DNA of 64,000 nucleotides from Phytohabitans houttuyneae (GCF_011764425.1 NZ_BLPF01000001.1:3649001-3713000), one strand, 5' to 3'. Positions 1 to 10,828 are shown, numbered from the stretch's first letter. Notes: a model not told the origin generated them from the letters alone. Numbers and translations are program-made.

Positions 1-1
1 T

Positions 2-723
2 ACGTTCGGCGGCGCACACTCCAACCACATCCGCGCGGTCGCCGCCGCCGGCCACTACTTCGGCTTTGCCACCATCGGGGTCATCCGTGGCGAAGAGCAC
101 CTGCCGCTCAACCCGACCCTGGCCTACGCCACCGGTCGCGGCATGCGCCTGCACTACCTGGACCGCACGACGTATCGGGCGAAGACGTCGCCACAGGTCA
201 TCGCGGGGCTGCGGCGCACGCTGGGGACTTTTACCTGGTACCGGAAGGCGGCAGCAACGCCCTCGCCCTGCGCGGCTGTGCCGAGCTGCCCGGGGAGATC
301 CCGTTCGCGTTCGACCACATCTGCTGCCCCACGGGCACGGGCGGCACGCTCGCCGGCATCGCGCTCGGCCTGGCCGGCGAGCAGCGGGCGATCGGGTTTT
401 CGGCGCTCAAGGGCGGCGCGTTCCTGGCTGGCGGGGTGCGGCGGCTCCAGGCGGAGTACGGCCGGGTGACCGACAACTGGTCGGTGGAGACCGACCACCA
501 CTTCGGCGGCTACGCGCGCCGCAACGCCGAGCTGGACGACTTCGCCCGCGACTTCGAGGAACGGCACGCGATGCCACTGGACTGGGTGTATGTGGCGAAG
601 ATGCTGTACGGCGTCTTCGCGCTGGTGCGGGCCGGCCGCTTTCCGCCCGGCAGCGTGGTGGTCGCCGTCATCACCGGCAGCGGACAGTTCGAAGATCCAC
701 ATAGGCCGGCGCATGCCATCTGA
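2..723 (+). CDS. D-cysteine desulfhydrase / ACC deaminase-like PLP enzyme, 5'-truncated by the window edge and frameshifted
   Basis: PLP-dependent beta-family (fold type II) enzyme that would deaminate a D-amino acid or 1-aminocyclopropane-1-carboxylate. The 5' end lies outside the window. Frame 2 reads GGAHSNHIRAVAAAG, the Ser/Asn region that grips the substrate carboxylate in this family. The frame then breaks near 223-226 (a run of four G). Frame 1 carries on with YLVPEGGSNALALRGC and the phosphate-binding CPTGTGGTLAG, both typical of the D-cysteine desulfhydrase/ACC deaminase group, and ends with TGA at 721-723. One extra G restores a single protein. The PLP lysine region is upstream of the window. 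Which substrate is used cannot be told. The break is probably a sequencing error, but a true pseudogene is not excluded. Confidence 0.75.
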   Translation, partial: VRRRTLQPHPRGRRRRPLLRLCHHRGHPWRRAPAAQPDPGLRHRSRHAPALPGPHDVSGEDVATGHRGAAAHAGDFYLVPEGGSNALALRGCAELPGEIPFAFDHICCPTGTGGTLAGIALGLAGEQRAIGFSALKGGAFLAGGVRRLQAEYGRVTDNWSVETDHHFGGYARRNAELDDFARDFEERHAMPLDWVYVAKMLYGVFALVRAGRFPPGSVVVAVITGSGQFEDPHRPAHAI

Positions 724-1083
724 GCTGGGCGTTAAGCGCTTCCATAAAGAGGACGACCCCCGCCGGGGGAGGCGGGGTCGTCTGGGGTCCGGCTCCGGGG
801 GGGTCGAGCCGAAACCCACTCAGCGGTCACGGGGGTGCAACCGCCGAGAGCTTTCACGGACACGTCGCGTAGGGACGTGAAACCGTGTCGTAAACAAGCA
901 TGCCTGAGCAGACCGGCGCGCGTCGAGTGGCGTTTGCCGCAACTATCGCGACACGCCGACTCAATACGGTGATCCGGGTCGCCGTGTCGCTGATCAGCGG
1001 CTCAGAACCGCAGGTCGGGCGGCGCGACGACCGTGACCCCGGGCACCCGCTGACCTTACGCCATCCGGCTAGACTGGCGCGTC
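724..1083. other. 360-base gap between the PLP enzyme and the HAD phosphatase
   Basis: Holds the terminator hairpin (752-782) and then about 120 bases (785-900) with several short complementary segments, for example TTTCACG with CGTGAAA and CACGG with CCGTG. It looks structured but I could not assign it to a known RNA family. A TAGACT box at 1070-1075 stands 8 bases before the GTG start of the next gene and is a likely -10 element. No convincing gene lies here. Confidence 0.4.
752..782. terminator. Hairpin terminator after the PLP enzyme gene
   Basis: Near-perfect inverted repeat: GACGACCCCCGCC pairs with GGCGGGGTCGTC around a short GGGGGA loop, with one bulged C. It lies 28 bases after the stop codon. 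There is no T tract, as is usual for actinobacterial terminators. Confidence 0.6.
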
Positions 1084-1899
1084 GTGGGCCGGAGTGCCGC
1101 CTTTTTTGACCTGGACAAGACGGTGATCGCGAAGTCGAGCGCGTTGGCGTTCGGCCGGCCCTTCTACCGGGACGGGCTGATCACCCGGCGCGACGTCGTC
1201 AAGTCGGCCTATGCGCAGCTGATGTTCCGGCTGGGCGGCACCGACGAGCAGAGCATGGCTCGCACCCGGGACTACCTCGCCGAGCTGTGCAAAGGCTGGC
1301 AGGTCGACCAGGTCCGCCAGATCGTCACCGAGACGCTGCACGAGCTGATCAACCCGTACGTGTACGCGGAGGCGGCCGCGCTGATCGAGGAGCACCAGGC
1401 GGCCGGGCGGGACATCGTGCTGGTCTCGGCCTCGGGCGAGGAGATCGTCCGGCCGATCGGCGAGCTGCTGGGCATCACCGACGTGATCGCCACGCGGATG
1501 ACGATCGAGGACGGGCGGTACAACGGGCAGGTCGAGTTCTACGCGGCCGGGCCGAGCAAGGCGGCCGCGGTGACCGAGATGGCCAAGGAACGGGGCTACG
1601 ACCTGGACGAGTCGTACGCGTACTCCGACTCGATCAGCGACGCCCCACTGCTGGAGGTGGTCGGCCACCCCACCGTGGTCAACCCCGACCGCCTGCTGCG
1701 CCGCCTCGCGACCGAAAACGCCTGGCCGGTGCTGGAGTTTCGGCACCCGATCCCGCTGGGCCGGCGGCTGCGGGAGCGCCCGGCCGTCCCGGTGGCCGCG
1801 GCCGCGATCGGCGTGGGTGTCGGCGTCGCAATCGGCATCGCCTGGTACGGGCGGCATCGCAAGACGCGCACCAAGCACGCCGGGGGTACGACCCAGTAG
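1084..1899 (+). CDS. HAD-IB family phosphatase with C-terminal membrane anchor
   Basis: Haloacid-dehalogenase superfamily hydrolase of subfamily IB, the group of SerB-like phosphomonoesterases. Motif I is FFDLDKT (D9 nucleophile, D11 acid/base). Motif II is VSASGEE, and the metal-binding motif IV is YSDSISDAPLL (D182, D186). The core is about 220 residues. It is followed by one predicted membrane helix (about 236-258, Ala/Gly/Val rich) and a basic tail, so the catalytic domain probably sits on the cytoplasmic face. The GTG start lies 8 bases after a TAGACT -10 box and no Shine-Dalgarno sequence is visible, suggesting a leaderless transcript. The substrate is not known. The protein is not SerB itself, because there is no ACT domain and the context is not serine synthesis. 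Confidence 0.8.
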   Translation: MGRSAAFFDLDKTVIAKSSALAFGRPFYRDGLITRRDVVKSAYAQLMFRLGGTDEQSMARTRDYLAELCKGWQVDQVRQIVTETLHELINPYVYAEAAALIEEHQAAGRDIVLVSASGEEIVRPIGELLGITDVIATRMTIEDGRYNGQVEFYAAGPSKAAAVTEMAKERGYDLDESYAYSDSISDAPLLEVVGHPTVVNPDRLLRRLATENAWPVLEFRHPIPLGRRLRERPAVPVAAAAIGVGVGVAIGIAWYGRHRKTRTKHAGGTTQ

Positions 1900-2111
1900 T
1901 CACCCACCGTCACACAATCTTGCAGAGGGCTAGCGATCAAGGCAGGAGCGGCGTAGAACAAGGGGTGCGGACCTCGCTACGCGGGCTCCGTGCACGGCCA
2001 CCGGGCACCCACGCGCGACCAGCCGCGGCAGGCGCGTTGCGGCGGGACCGCAAGGACCGCTGACAACGACTTTGGAGGTGCACGCTTGGTAACCCGGCTG
2101 GACGTGTGGTG

Positions 2112-2136
2112 ACGGCGCCTCTTCTTGAGGCGCCGT
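2112..2136. terminator. Bidirectional hairpin terminator between convergent genes
   Basis: A perfect 10-bp stem (ACGGCGCCTC with GAGGCGCCGT) and a 5-base loop. It sits in the 259-base gap between the HAD phosphatase (plus) and the PH-like membrane protein (minus), and can serve both. Nothing else was seen in this gap. Confidence 0.7.
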
Positions 2137-2158
2137 CCACGTGTCAGGGGGCCGGTTG

Positions 2159-2686
2159 CTAAGCGGGGGCCAGGCGGAGCGCGGCGGCGTGCCGCTCACG
2201 CAGGTCGTGGTAGACCGCGCGAAACGCGCCCGGCTGGTTGTGGAAGTCGACACCCTGCGCCCACAGCGACGTCGGCACCTCGGTGCCATCGGCCCGCTCG
2301 ATCAGCACTGTCATGCCGCTGGGGATCTGCAGCCGCCCGATGCGGTGCGCCGCCTCGTGCAGGCGGATGCGCTCCACGCTGCGCCAGGAGACCGTGCGGG
2401 AGCGGAACAGGCCGCGCACCCGCACGCCGTACTCACTGACGTAGACACCCATCCGTGCGATCCGCCAGCAGCCCAGCGCCCACAGCGCGGCGAGGCCGAG
2501 GCCGAGTGCGAGGACCCGCGGGCCGCCCAGCTCGAAGAGCTCGACGGTGCTCCAGCCAAAGATCGCGAGTGCGGCGAGCTCCCAGACCATGATCAGGCGA
2601 CGGCCTGGGCCGGGAGCATAGGGTCGCAGCCATCGAAAGCTCACCCGCCAAGGGTAGGGCCTATCCAGCGGACCCTGTAGGGCCAT
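2159..2686 (-). CDS. Small membrane protein with PH-like domain
   Basis: A 175-residue protein: a basic N-terminus, two adjacent hydrophobic helices (about residues 30-75), then a soluble part beginning YVSEYGVRVRGLF and SWRSVERIRL. That pattern matches the bacterial PH domain (PF10756-type) found in many actinobacterial membrane proteins. The ATG at 2686 is chosen because further upstream the reading frame runs through repeat DNA of different character. No specific function is known for this family, and no partner gene is evident. It ends against the hairpin at 2112-2136. Confidence 0.6.
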   Translation of the reverse strand: MALQGPLDRPYPWRVSFRWLRPYAPGPGRRLIMVWELAALAIFGWSTVELFELGGPRVLALGLGLAALWALGCWRIARMGVYVSEYGVRVRGLFRSRTVSWRSVERIRLHEAAHRIGRLQIPSGMTVLIERADGTEVPTSLWAQGVDFHNQPGAFRAVYHDLRERHAAALRLAPA

Positions 2687-2690
2687 GCTG

Positions 2691-2726
2691 GTCCGGACGA
2701 CGACAGGGATTTGTGGTGATCGGGAT
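2691..2726. repeat. Dispersed repeat, copy A
   Basis: The 19-base block GTCCGGACGACGACAGGGA, a 4-base spacer, then TGGTGATCGGGAT. It recurs almost identically at 2870-2906, 179 bases downstream and in the same orientation. The core GTCCGGACNACGAC is also found at 23695-23708 and, inverted, at 23232-23245. Confidence 0.7.
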
Positions 2727-2869
2727 AGTGCGGGCCTCGCCCCGCGCGAACGCCAAACAGCGACAGGGTCCCCATGCCGGGCCACGCCGAGCACAGAAGA
2801 CAACCACCGGCGCCCGACGCAAGGCCACACACAACACCGGCCGCAACCCGCGCGAAGACCCGCGCGCAC

Positions 2870-2906
2870 GTCCGGACGACGACAGGGACCTCTTGGTGAT
2901 CGGGAT
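2870..2906. repeat. Dispersed repeat, copy B
   Basis: The same 19-base block as at 2691, then a 5-base spacer and TGGTGATCGGGAT. The last part overlaps the GTG start (2896) and first codons of the following oxidoreductase gene. Copy A therefore looks like a fragment of this gene's 5' end copied into the upstream gap, or both derive from one dispersed element. Confidence 0.7.
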
Positions 2907-3736
2907 TGTGAGTCCGGGCGCGATGGGCGCCGGCCTTGGTGGTGCGCTGCGGCATGGGGCGCGCGGGTGGTGACGACGCTCGACGGCCGTTCGGAGCGGT
3001 CCGGCCGGCTCGCCGCGGCCGCGGGCTGGAGCTGCTAGGCAGCCTCGATGACGTGGTCGCCGCGGCGCGGGTCGTCCTCGTCGTCACACCACCGGGCGCG
3101 GCCCGGGACGCCGCGCGGGACATTGCCGACGCGGCTCGGCGCACCGGAGCTCGGCCGCTGGTCGCCGATCTCAACGCTGTCGCACCCACCACCGTCGCGT
3201 CGATCGAGGCCACGCTGGCCGAGGCGGGTCTCGACCTGGTCGACGGGTCGATCTCGGGGCCTCCGCCGGGTGTACGGCCCGGTGCCCGCGTCTACCTGTC
3301 CGGGGCGCGGGCGGGCGAGGTCGCCGCCCTGCCCTGGCGCGACGTGCGGCCGATCCTGCTGGCGGGGCCGAACGGGCGGGCGAGCGCGGTCAAGATGTCC
3401 ACCGCGAGTGTCTACAAGGGAGTGACGGCGGTCGTCGCCCAGGCGCTGCGGGCGGCGGACTTTCACGGTGTACTCGATGAGGTCCTTGCGGATCTTGGTG
3501 AGACGGCCGATCCGGGCGCGATTGCGGTGGCCGCGACGAAGGCCGCCCGGTTTGTCGCTGAAATGCGGGAGATCTCCTCGGCGCAGGGTGCGGCCGGGCT
3601 GACCCCGGCGCTCTTCGAGGCGTTCGCCGAGGTGTACGCGGAGATCGCCGCCACCGACCTCGCCGCCGGCCACCCGGAGGACACCCCGCGGGACGTGCCG
3701 GCGGCCGAGGTGGTGCGGCGGCTCAGGAGGCGGTAG
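2896..3736 (+). CDS. NAD(P)-dependent oxidoreductase with DUF1932 C-terminal domain (two frame breaks)
   Basis: The N-terminal Rossmann domain starts VIGIVSPGAMGAGLGG, the glycine-rich dinucleotide site of the 6-phosphogluconate/3-hydroxyisobutyrate dehydrogenase family. The C-terminal half contains KMSTASVYKGVTAVVAQAL, typical of PF09130 (DUF1932). The frame changes twice: between about 2956 and 2967, just before VVTTLDGRSERSG, and between about 3020 and 3026, just before LELLGSLDDVV. Each break is repaired by one extra base next to a G/C run. The repaired protein is about 280 residues, normal for the family. The substrate is unknown. Its last 14 bases overlap the end of the convergent Fic-like gene. 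Confidence 0.7.
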
Positions 3737-4451
3737 CGGAGGCGGCGTCCTCGAGGTCCTCGGCCGCCACCTCGACCGCCTGGGTGTAGTGGCGCAGCCA
3801 GGCGCGCAGGCCGTCGGGCGTGCCGGTGGCGAAGGCGTTGGCCGCGCCCACGTACTCGGGCTCGCGCGCCAGGTGACCCACGTCGACGGCGAGCAGGCCG
3901 CGCGGGTCGAAGCCGCTGGAGATCAGCGTGAGCCGTGCGGCCGCTCGCGCCACCACGCCGGACGGGCCGGCGAACGGGCGGATTGCGAGCAGTTCACCGT
4001 GCACGACCGCGGCAAGCACCAGCGGCGACACGCTGCTGCCGCGGGTGACCAGGTCCATCAGCGCGTCCAGGCGAGGGCCGGGCGCGGACGGGCGGCCCAG
4101 CGCGGCCTCGTCCACCACGTCACGCGCGGCGAGCACGTGCAAACGGGCCAGCGCCTGCCGTGGCGCGTTCGACCACCGCTCCGCCAGGCCACCCAGCGCC
4201 CCCGCGACGCGCAGCGCTCCCTGCACCACCGGGTCGGTCACCGTGCCCGCGCGGACGGACTCGCGCTCATACGGGTACCCCTCCAAGGCGGCGCTGGCCA
4301 CCGCGGACCGGAGGCTGACCTCGGCCGCCACCTGCCCTCCCTGGCGGCGCAGTGCGCGGTGCCGCATGGCGGCGTCGGCGCGGTCGCGCGCGGACGCCAC
4401 CGCCTCGTGCACGCCGGCGAGGTCGGCAAGGGGTGCGAGCGGGTCAGCCAT
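3723..4451 (-). CDS. Fic-like protein with degenerate active site
   Basis: A 242-residue, mostly helical protein. Around residues 150-172 it has [20 protein letters not shown], which aligns with the Fic motif HxFx(D/E)GNGRxxR. The leading His, the PF pair and the closing Arg are kept, but the acidic/GNG core is replaced by AGPSG. AMP-transfer chemistry of the normal kind is therefore doubtful. Actinobacteria often carry such a gene divergently beside acs, as here (225 bases from the acs start), sometimes annotated merely as an oxidoreductase. The ATG at 4451 is chosen because the longer frame upstream has no family similarity and overlaps the acs promoter region. Confidence 0.6.
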   Translation of the reverse strand: MADPLAPLADLAGVHEAVASARDRADAAMRHRALRRQGGQVAAEVSLRSAVASAALEGYPYERESVRAGTVTDPVVQGALRVAGALGGLAERWSNAPRQALARLHVLAARDVVDEAALGRPSAPGPRLDALMDLVTRGSSVSPLVLAAVVHGELLAIRPFAGPSGVVARAAARLTLISSGFDPRGLLAVDVGHLAREPEYVGAANAFATGTPDGLRAWLRHYTQAVEVAAEDLEDAASATAS

Positions 4452-4675
4452 GGTCGCCAACGGTAGTCGGCGTGACCGGGAGTGCGCGAAACGTGCGCAG
4501 GACTGTTCGTAACAGGCTCGAAACGGCAAGATATGCGCAGGCGCTCCCGGCCGCCGCAACGATCGCCACGCTTGGCGATCGATCCAACCCGTGCGGCGGT
4601 GGCTGGACGGTGCCCGGATTAACCTCACAACGGAAACCGAGACTGACATCACACCCCGCAGGAGGAGCCGACCCC

Positions 4676-6636
<1,961 letters not shown>

Positions 6637-6670
6637 CGCGCCGCTCAAGGCGCGATAGGACCAAAGAAAT

Positions 6671-6705
6671 ATGGGCGGGCCCCACGCGGGCCCGCCCATC
6701 TTTTT
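6671..6705 (+). terminator. Rho-independent terminator of acs
   Basis: A 12-bp perfect stem (ATGGGCGGGCCC with GGGCCCGCCCAT), 5-base loop, then CTTTTT. It lies 35 bases after the acs stop and is the most classical terminator in the window. Confidence 0.9.
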
Positions 6706-6788
6706 ATGACATAACGGGCGCAGGCATTGAACAGGTGACCCGAAAACTCTTCCCACCGTGCACTCAACTGTTTAGGTTTCTCACTGGC

Positions 6789-6802
6789 CCCAAACGTTTG
6801 GG
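6789..6802. promoter_or_regulatory. Palindrome upstream of the M6 protease, possible operator
   Basis: The perfect 14-base palindrome CCCAAACGTTTGGG lies 73 bases before the GTG start of the secreted protease gene, in the gap after the acs terminator. The size and position suit a repressor site. The cognate regulator is not evident nearby. Confidence 0.35.
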
Positions 6803-6875
6803 CCACCCCCATACGGACGTCGCCCGCCACAAACCCCGTGGCCTCGCCGCGTCCTACAAACCGGAGGTACCACTC

Positions 6876-9266
6876 GTGCGTAAAGTCATGGTGGGCCTGC
6901 TCACCGTGTCGCTCGCCTCGGGCATGGGCATTTCGCTCGGCCCGTCGGCGCTGGCGGCACCGCCGGCAGATTCGCCCGCCGCGGCCCCGTCGAAGGCTGA
7001 ACAGCCTCGACGTGACGATCTCCCCAACCCCCTTGAAGACAAGCGGCGCGAGCTTCGCGAGCAGGGCCTGACCAGTGTCCTCAACGGACAGGCGAAGCCC
7101 GAGGCGCGCAATGGCAGCACCGTGGTCAAGGTCGGCCAGTCGGATGGCACCGGGCCGCTGGCCAAGAAGAGCGGCAAGAACGGCAAGAAGGACCAGTACG
7201 TCGAGCTGGCGCGCGAAAAGACCGACCGGATCTTCGTGATCCTGGCTGAGTTCGGCAACGAGCGGCACCCGGACTACCCGGACGTCGACAGTGACCCGGA
7301 CGTGCCCGGCCCGCAGCGCTTCGACGGCCCGCTCCGCAACGAGATCCCCGAGCCCGACCGCGCGGTCGACAACTCGACGATCTGGCAGGCGGACTACAAC
7401 CGCGAGCACTACGAGCAGCTGTACTTCGGCACCGGCAAGGGTGTGGAGTCGGTCAAGACCTACTACGAGGCGCAGTCCTCGGGCCGGTACAGCGTCGACG
7501 GTGAGGTCACCGACTGGGTGAAGGTCCGCTACAACGAGGCCCGGTACGGCCGCGACCTCTGCGACGCCTGCGACGGCCGCAACCCGTGGAACCTCGTGCA
7601 GGACGCCGCCAACCAGTGGGTCGCCGACCAGAAGGCCGCCGGCCGCACCGACGCCGAGATCGCGGCGGACGTGAAGGCGTTCGACCAGTGGGACCGCTAC
7701 GACCACGACGGCGACGGCAACTTCAACGAGTCCGACGGGTACATCGACCACTTCCAGATCGTCCACGCGGGCGGCGACGAGGCGGACGGCGACCCGTGGC
7801 AGGGCGAGGACGCCGTCTGGAGCCACCGCTGGTACGCCTTCGTCGACCAGGCCGGCATCACCGGTCCCGCGACGAACCCGCTCGGCGGCGCCCAGATCGG
7901 CAACACCGGCATCTGGATCGGTGACTACACCGTCCAGCCGGAAAACGGCGGCCTGAGCGTCTTCGTGCACGAGTACGGGCACGACCTCGGCCTGCCGGAC
8001 GACTACAACGTGCTCAACGGTGGCGACAACAACAACGAGCACTGGACCCTGATGGCGCAGAGCCGCCTGAGCGGCAAGGGTGAGCCGATCGGCACCCGCC
8101 CCGGCGACCTGGGTGCGTGGAACAAGCTCCAGCTCGGCTGGCTCGACTACGAGACCGTGGTGGCCGGGCAGCAGCGGACGCTCAACCTGGGTCCACAGGA
8201 GTACAACAGCGCCAAGGCGCAAGCCGTGGTGGTGGTGCTGCCCAAACGGCCGCGGACCATCAACAACGGCGCGCCGGCCGAGGGGCAGAAGCAATGGTTC
8301 TCGGGCAATGACGACGACCTGCGCAACACCCTCACCGCGCCGGTCAACCTCACCGGCAAGTCGGCGGCGGCGCTGACCGCGAAGGTGCGGTACGGCATCG
8401 AGGCCGGCTACGACTATCTCTACATCGAGGCGTCGGAAAACGGCACGGCCTGGACGCCGCTGGGCGGCACGGTCGACGGGCACGCCTTCAGCAAGGACAG
8501 CGCGGGCCGGCCGGCGATCGACGGCCGCAGCACCGGCTTCGCCGAGCAGAAGTGGGTCGACCTGTCGGTGCCGCTCAACGCGTACGCGGGCAAGGCGATC
8601 CAGCTGCGCTTCCGGTACGTGACGGACGGCGGCACGGCGTGGGGCGGCTTCTACGGTGACGCGATCACGGTGACCGCCGACGGCGCCACCGTGCTGAGCG
8701 ACGGCGCGGAGGGCAACGGCCCGTTCGTGGCCGACGGCTTCACCGCGCTGCCCGGCTCGGAGGTCCGCTACTTCGACAACTACTACATCGCCGGTCACCG
8801 GTCGTACGTCCAGTACGACAAGTACCTCAAGACCGGTCCGTACTTCTTCGGGTACTCGTCGAAGCCGGACTTTGTCGACCACTACGCGTACCAGCAGGGC
8901 CTGCTCGTCTCCTACTGGGACACGTTCTACAACGACAACGACACGTTCGAGCACCCCGGCGAGGGGCGCAACATGATCATCGATGCGCACCCGCGCCCGT
9001 TCTACCGGATCGACGGCCTGCCGTGGCGGGCCCGGGTCCAGGTGTACGACGCGCCGTTCAGCCTCACCAAGGCTGACTCGTTCACGCTCCACGTGGCCGA
9101 CAAGCCGTCGTACATCCGCGGTCAGGACGCGCAGCCGCTGTTCGACGACACCAAGCAGTACTGGTTCGAGGAGCTGCCGAACCACGGCGTCAAGCTGCCG
9201 GCGGTCGGTGTGAAGATCCGCGTGGTGTCGGTTGACGGCACCGCGATGAAGATCCGCATCTCCTAG
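6876..9266 (+). CDS. Secreted M6-family metalloprotease (immune inhibitor A type)
   Basis: A 796-residue exported zinc protease. GGAGG (6863-6867) sets the GTG start at 6876. A Sec signal peptide follows (RKVMVGLLTVSLASGMG, ending near ALAAPPA). The zinc site is HEYGHDLGLPDD with H365, E366 and H369, matching the HExxHxxGxxD consensus of family M6. A run of acidic residues (DHDGDGNFNESDG, about residues 275-287) looks like a calcium loop. Residues about 470-620 form a beta-sandwich typical of InhA proteins, and the C-terminal part YFFGYSSKPDFVDHYAYQQG is also InhA-like. Such enzymes degrade host or environmental proteins. It stands alone between two terminators, with a palindromic candidate operator upstream. 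Confidence 0.88.
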   Translation: MRKVMVGLLTVSLASGMGISLGPSALAAPPADSPAAAPSKAEQPRRDDLPNPLEDKRRELREQGLTSVLNGQAKPEARNGSTVVKVGQSDGTGPLAKKSGKNGKKDQYVELAREKTDRIFVILAEFGNERHPDYPDVDSDPDVPGPQRFDGPLRNEIPEPDRAVDNSTIWQADYNREHYEQLYFGTGKGVESVKTYYEAQSSGRYSVDGEVTDWVKVRYNEARYGRDLCDACDGRNPWNLVQDAANQWVADQKAAGRTDAEIAADVKAFDQWDRYDHDGDGNFNESDGYIDHFQIVHAGGDEADGDPWQGEDAVWSHRWYAFVDQAGITGPATNPLGGAQIGNTGIWIGDYTVQPENGGLSVFVHEYGHDLGLPDDYNVLNGGDNNNEHWTLMAQSRLSGKGEPIGTRPGDLGAWNKLQLGWLDYETVVAGQQRTLNLGPQEYNSAKAQAVVVVLPKRPRTINNGAPAEGQKQWFSGNDDDLRNTLTAPVNLTGKSAAALTAKVRYGIEAGYDYLYIEASENGTAWTPLGGTVDGHAFSKDSAGRPAIDGRSTGFAEQKWVDLSVPLNAYAGKAIQLRFRYVTDGGTAWGGFYGDAITVTADGATVLSDGAEGNGPFVADGFTALPGSEVRYFDNYYIAGHRSYVQYDKYLKTGPYFFGYSSKPDFVDHYAYQQGLLVSYWDTFYNDNDTFEHPGEGRNMIIDAHPRPFYRIDGLPWRARVQVYDAPFSLTKADSFTLHVADKPSYIRGQDAQPLFDDTKQYWFEELPNHGVKLPAVGVKIRVVSVDGTAMKIRIS

Positions 9267-9277
9267 TTAGGTTCCCC

Positions 9278-9310
9278 GACGGGGCCCGGCTCATCGAGCC
9301 GGGCCCCGTC
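9278..9310. terminator. Hairpin terminator after the M6 protease
   Basis: A 14-bp perfect stem (GACGGGGCCCGGCT with AGCCGGGCCCCGTC) and a 5-base loop, 12 bases after the stop codon. Confidence 0.8.
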
Positions 9311-9358
9311 GCATTGTTGGAACCCGCGCGCGACGCCCGACGTCTGAATGGAGTGGCT

Positions 9359-9732
9359 TTGCGGAAACTTGTGACACTAGTGGCCATCGTCGCACTGGCC
9401 GGGTGCGCTGGTGAGCAGGTCGGAGACGAGGGCGTGCCTCCCTTGAGCTCGCCCACTCCCCCCACGGCTGGGCCGCCCACCGCGCTGCCGCAGTCGCCGA
9501 GCGACCCCCGGCCGCCGAAGGACGTGCTGGTGGGGCGGGTCACCCGGGCGGCAGCGGCCCCTGCTTCGGCATGGAGACCGACGAGGGCAAGCAGTACGCG
9601 CTCTACAGCACCGAGACGCTCCAGCTCGAGGTCGGCCAGACGATCCGGGTCGAATGGGCGCCGCTACGCCTGAAAATCAACTGCGGCGCCGGCGAGCACG
9701 TCAGCGCCCTGAAGATCAGCCGAGTCGGGTAA
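9359..9732 (+). CDS. Small lipoprotein (one frame break)
   Basis: A TTG start at 9359 follows GGAG (9350-9353); GTG 9353 is an alternative. The first residues LRKLVTLVAIVALAGCAG form a lipoprotein signal peptide with lipobox LAGC and acylated Cys at residue 16. A Pro/Ser-rich spacer follows, then VLVGRVTR. The frame breaks near 9548-9552. The next frame continues SGPCFGMETDEGKQYALYS and ends KISRVG with TAA at 9730-9732. Repaired, it is about 125 residues with two Cys in the mature domain that could pair. Function is unknown; the folded part resembles the small beta domains of actinobacterial cell-surface lipoproteins. The end overlaps the convergent acyltransferase gene by 17 bases. Confidence 0.6.
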
Positions 9733-10828
9733 AGCCGAACTTGTTGCCGCACGGCGGCCCTTCAGCCAGCCCGAACCGGCGCTCGTCGAGGTCGAGCAGC
9801 ACCGAGTAGACCGTCTCGGACTGCTCCAGCGGCTCGTCCCGCTCGTCCACGTGGCGGCAGATCGCCATCGGGTAGCCGCCGTGGTCGCGGAGCACCGCCT
9901 TGAGGTCGTCCTCGTCCACCTTGCGCCCCGTGCGGCCGTCCATGATCCCGCCGAGCAGCCGCCGGGCGCGGGCACCGCGGAAGAGCGAGGCGCCGCCGAA
10001 GTCCCGCTGCCGATCGCGTACCGGCAGCGCCGACTCGATGTGGTTGGCGTGCGTGATGAACCCGTCGAGCGGGTGCAGCCAGCCGAGGTCGCCGGGCACC
10101 ACCTCGACGTCGATGATCTCCCCGCCGTACTCGCCCGCCTTGCCGGCCTGCCCCAGTAGCAGGTTGAGCGACGCGCCGCGGGGCGTGCGCGCGGCGACGC
10201 GGAGGGCGGCGCCGAGGTGGTCGGACTCCAGTACCGCGCGGAGCAGCACGTGGTACGGCACCAGGCCGGGACGCGGCCCGTCGCGGTCCGAGCCGAGCAT
10301 GTTGAGGCACACGCCGAGGCCGGCCGAGTTGAGCCCCGCCTTGGCCAGCATGCCCGCCTCGGCGAGCGTGATGACCTCGAAGCCGTGCTCGTCGCGCGTC
10401 TGGAGCACGATCATGGCCTCGCGCTGCGCCGGGTGCCAGTCCCAGTTTTGCGCGAGCAACGTGTTTCCGCTGGTGGTGTGCGTGTCGAGCACGCCGATCG
10501 AGGTGCAGCCGCCGTCGCTGTCGTGCGGCGTGCCGTAGATCAACTCGGTGCGGCCGTTGAGCGCGTACAGCTCCTCCGCGTTTGCCCCCGCCCCCTCGGC
10601 CACCCCGTCGAGCATCGCCGCCACGCGCGGCAGCACCTCGATGGAGGCGCGGCGGAAGGTGGCCCCGGCGGCCCGTACGGCGGTGGTGTCCAGTCCCGCC
10701 TGGTCGCGGAAGCGCTGCAGGTAGAGACGCACGTTTGCGGCGATGAGCGGGGCGGCCGCGGCACCGTAAGCGGCGCCACACTCAGCCGGCGTGCCGGACA
10801 CGGAGATCACTGAAATCGGCAGGGTCAC
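9716..10828 (-). CDS. C45-family autoproteolytic acyltransferase/hydrolase (penicillin acyltransferase-like)
   Basis: A 370-residue N-terminal-nucleophile hydrolase. The sequence GGCTSIGV, with C108 following Gly, is the self-cleavage and catalytic site of the acyl-CoA:6-aminopenicillanate acyltransferase family, and LLAQNWDW downstream is also conserved there. Cleavage before Cys would give alpha and beta chains of about 107 and 263 residues. Many actinobacteria carry such genes outside any penicillin pathway, and the substrate here is unknown. The start is taken as GTG 10828 because a TACGGT box lies 6 bases upstream (leaderless type); GTG 10831 is the alternative. It is divergent from the alpha/beta hydrolase 58 bases away, so the two share a promoter region. 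Confidence 0.75.
   Translation of the reverse strand: MTLPISVISVSGTPAECGAAYGAAAAPLIAANVRLYLQRFRDQAGLDTTAVRAAGATFRRASIEVLPRVAAMLDGVAEGAGANAEELYALNGRTELIYGTPHDSDGGCTSIGVLDTHTTSGNTLLAQNWDWHPAQREAMIVLQTRDEHGFEVITLAEAGMLAKAGLNSAGLGVCLNMLGSDRDGPRPGLVPYHVLLRAVLESDHLGAALRVAARTPRGASLNLLLGQAGKAGEYGGEIIDVEVVPGDLGWLHPLDGFITHANHIESALPVRDRQRDFGGASLFRGARARRLLGGIMDGRTGRKVDEDDLKAVLRDHGGYPMAICRHVDERDEPLEQSETVYSVLLDLDERRFGLAEGPPCGNKFGFTRLG

Noticed and set aside
900-1109. A 69-codon frame before the HAD gene
   Set aside because: No ribosome site and no similarity I can recognise, and it overlaps the supported HAD start in another frame.
6645-9185. Long open frame (846 codons) on the minus strand opposite the M6 protease
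   Set aside because: It is the complement of a well-supported protease gene. Its translation is Arg/Val/Asp-rich without domains, as expected from GC-rich codon shadowing.
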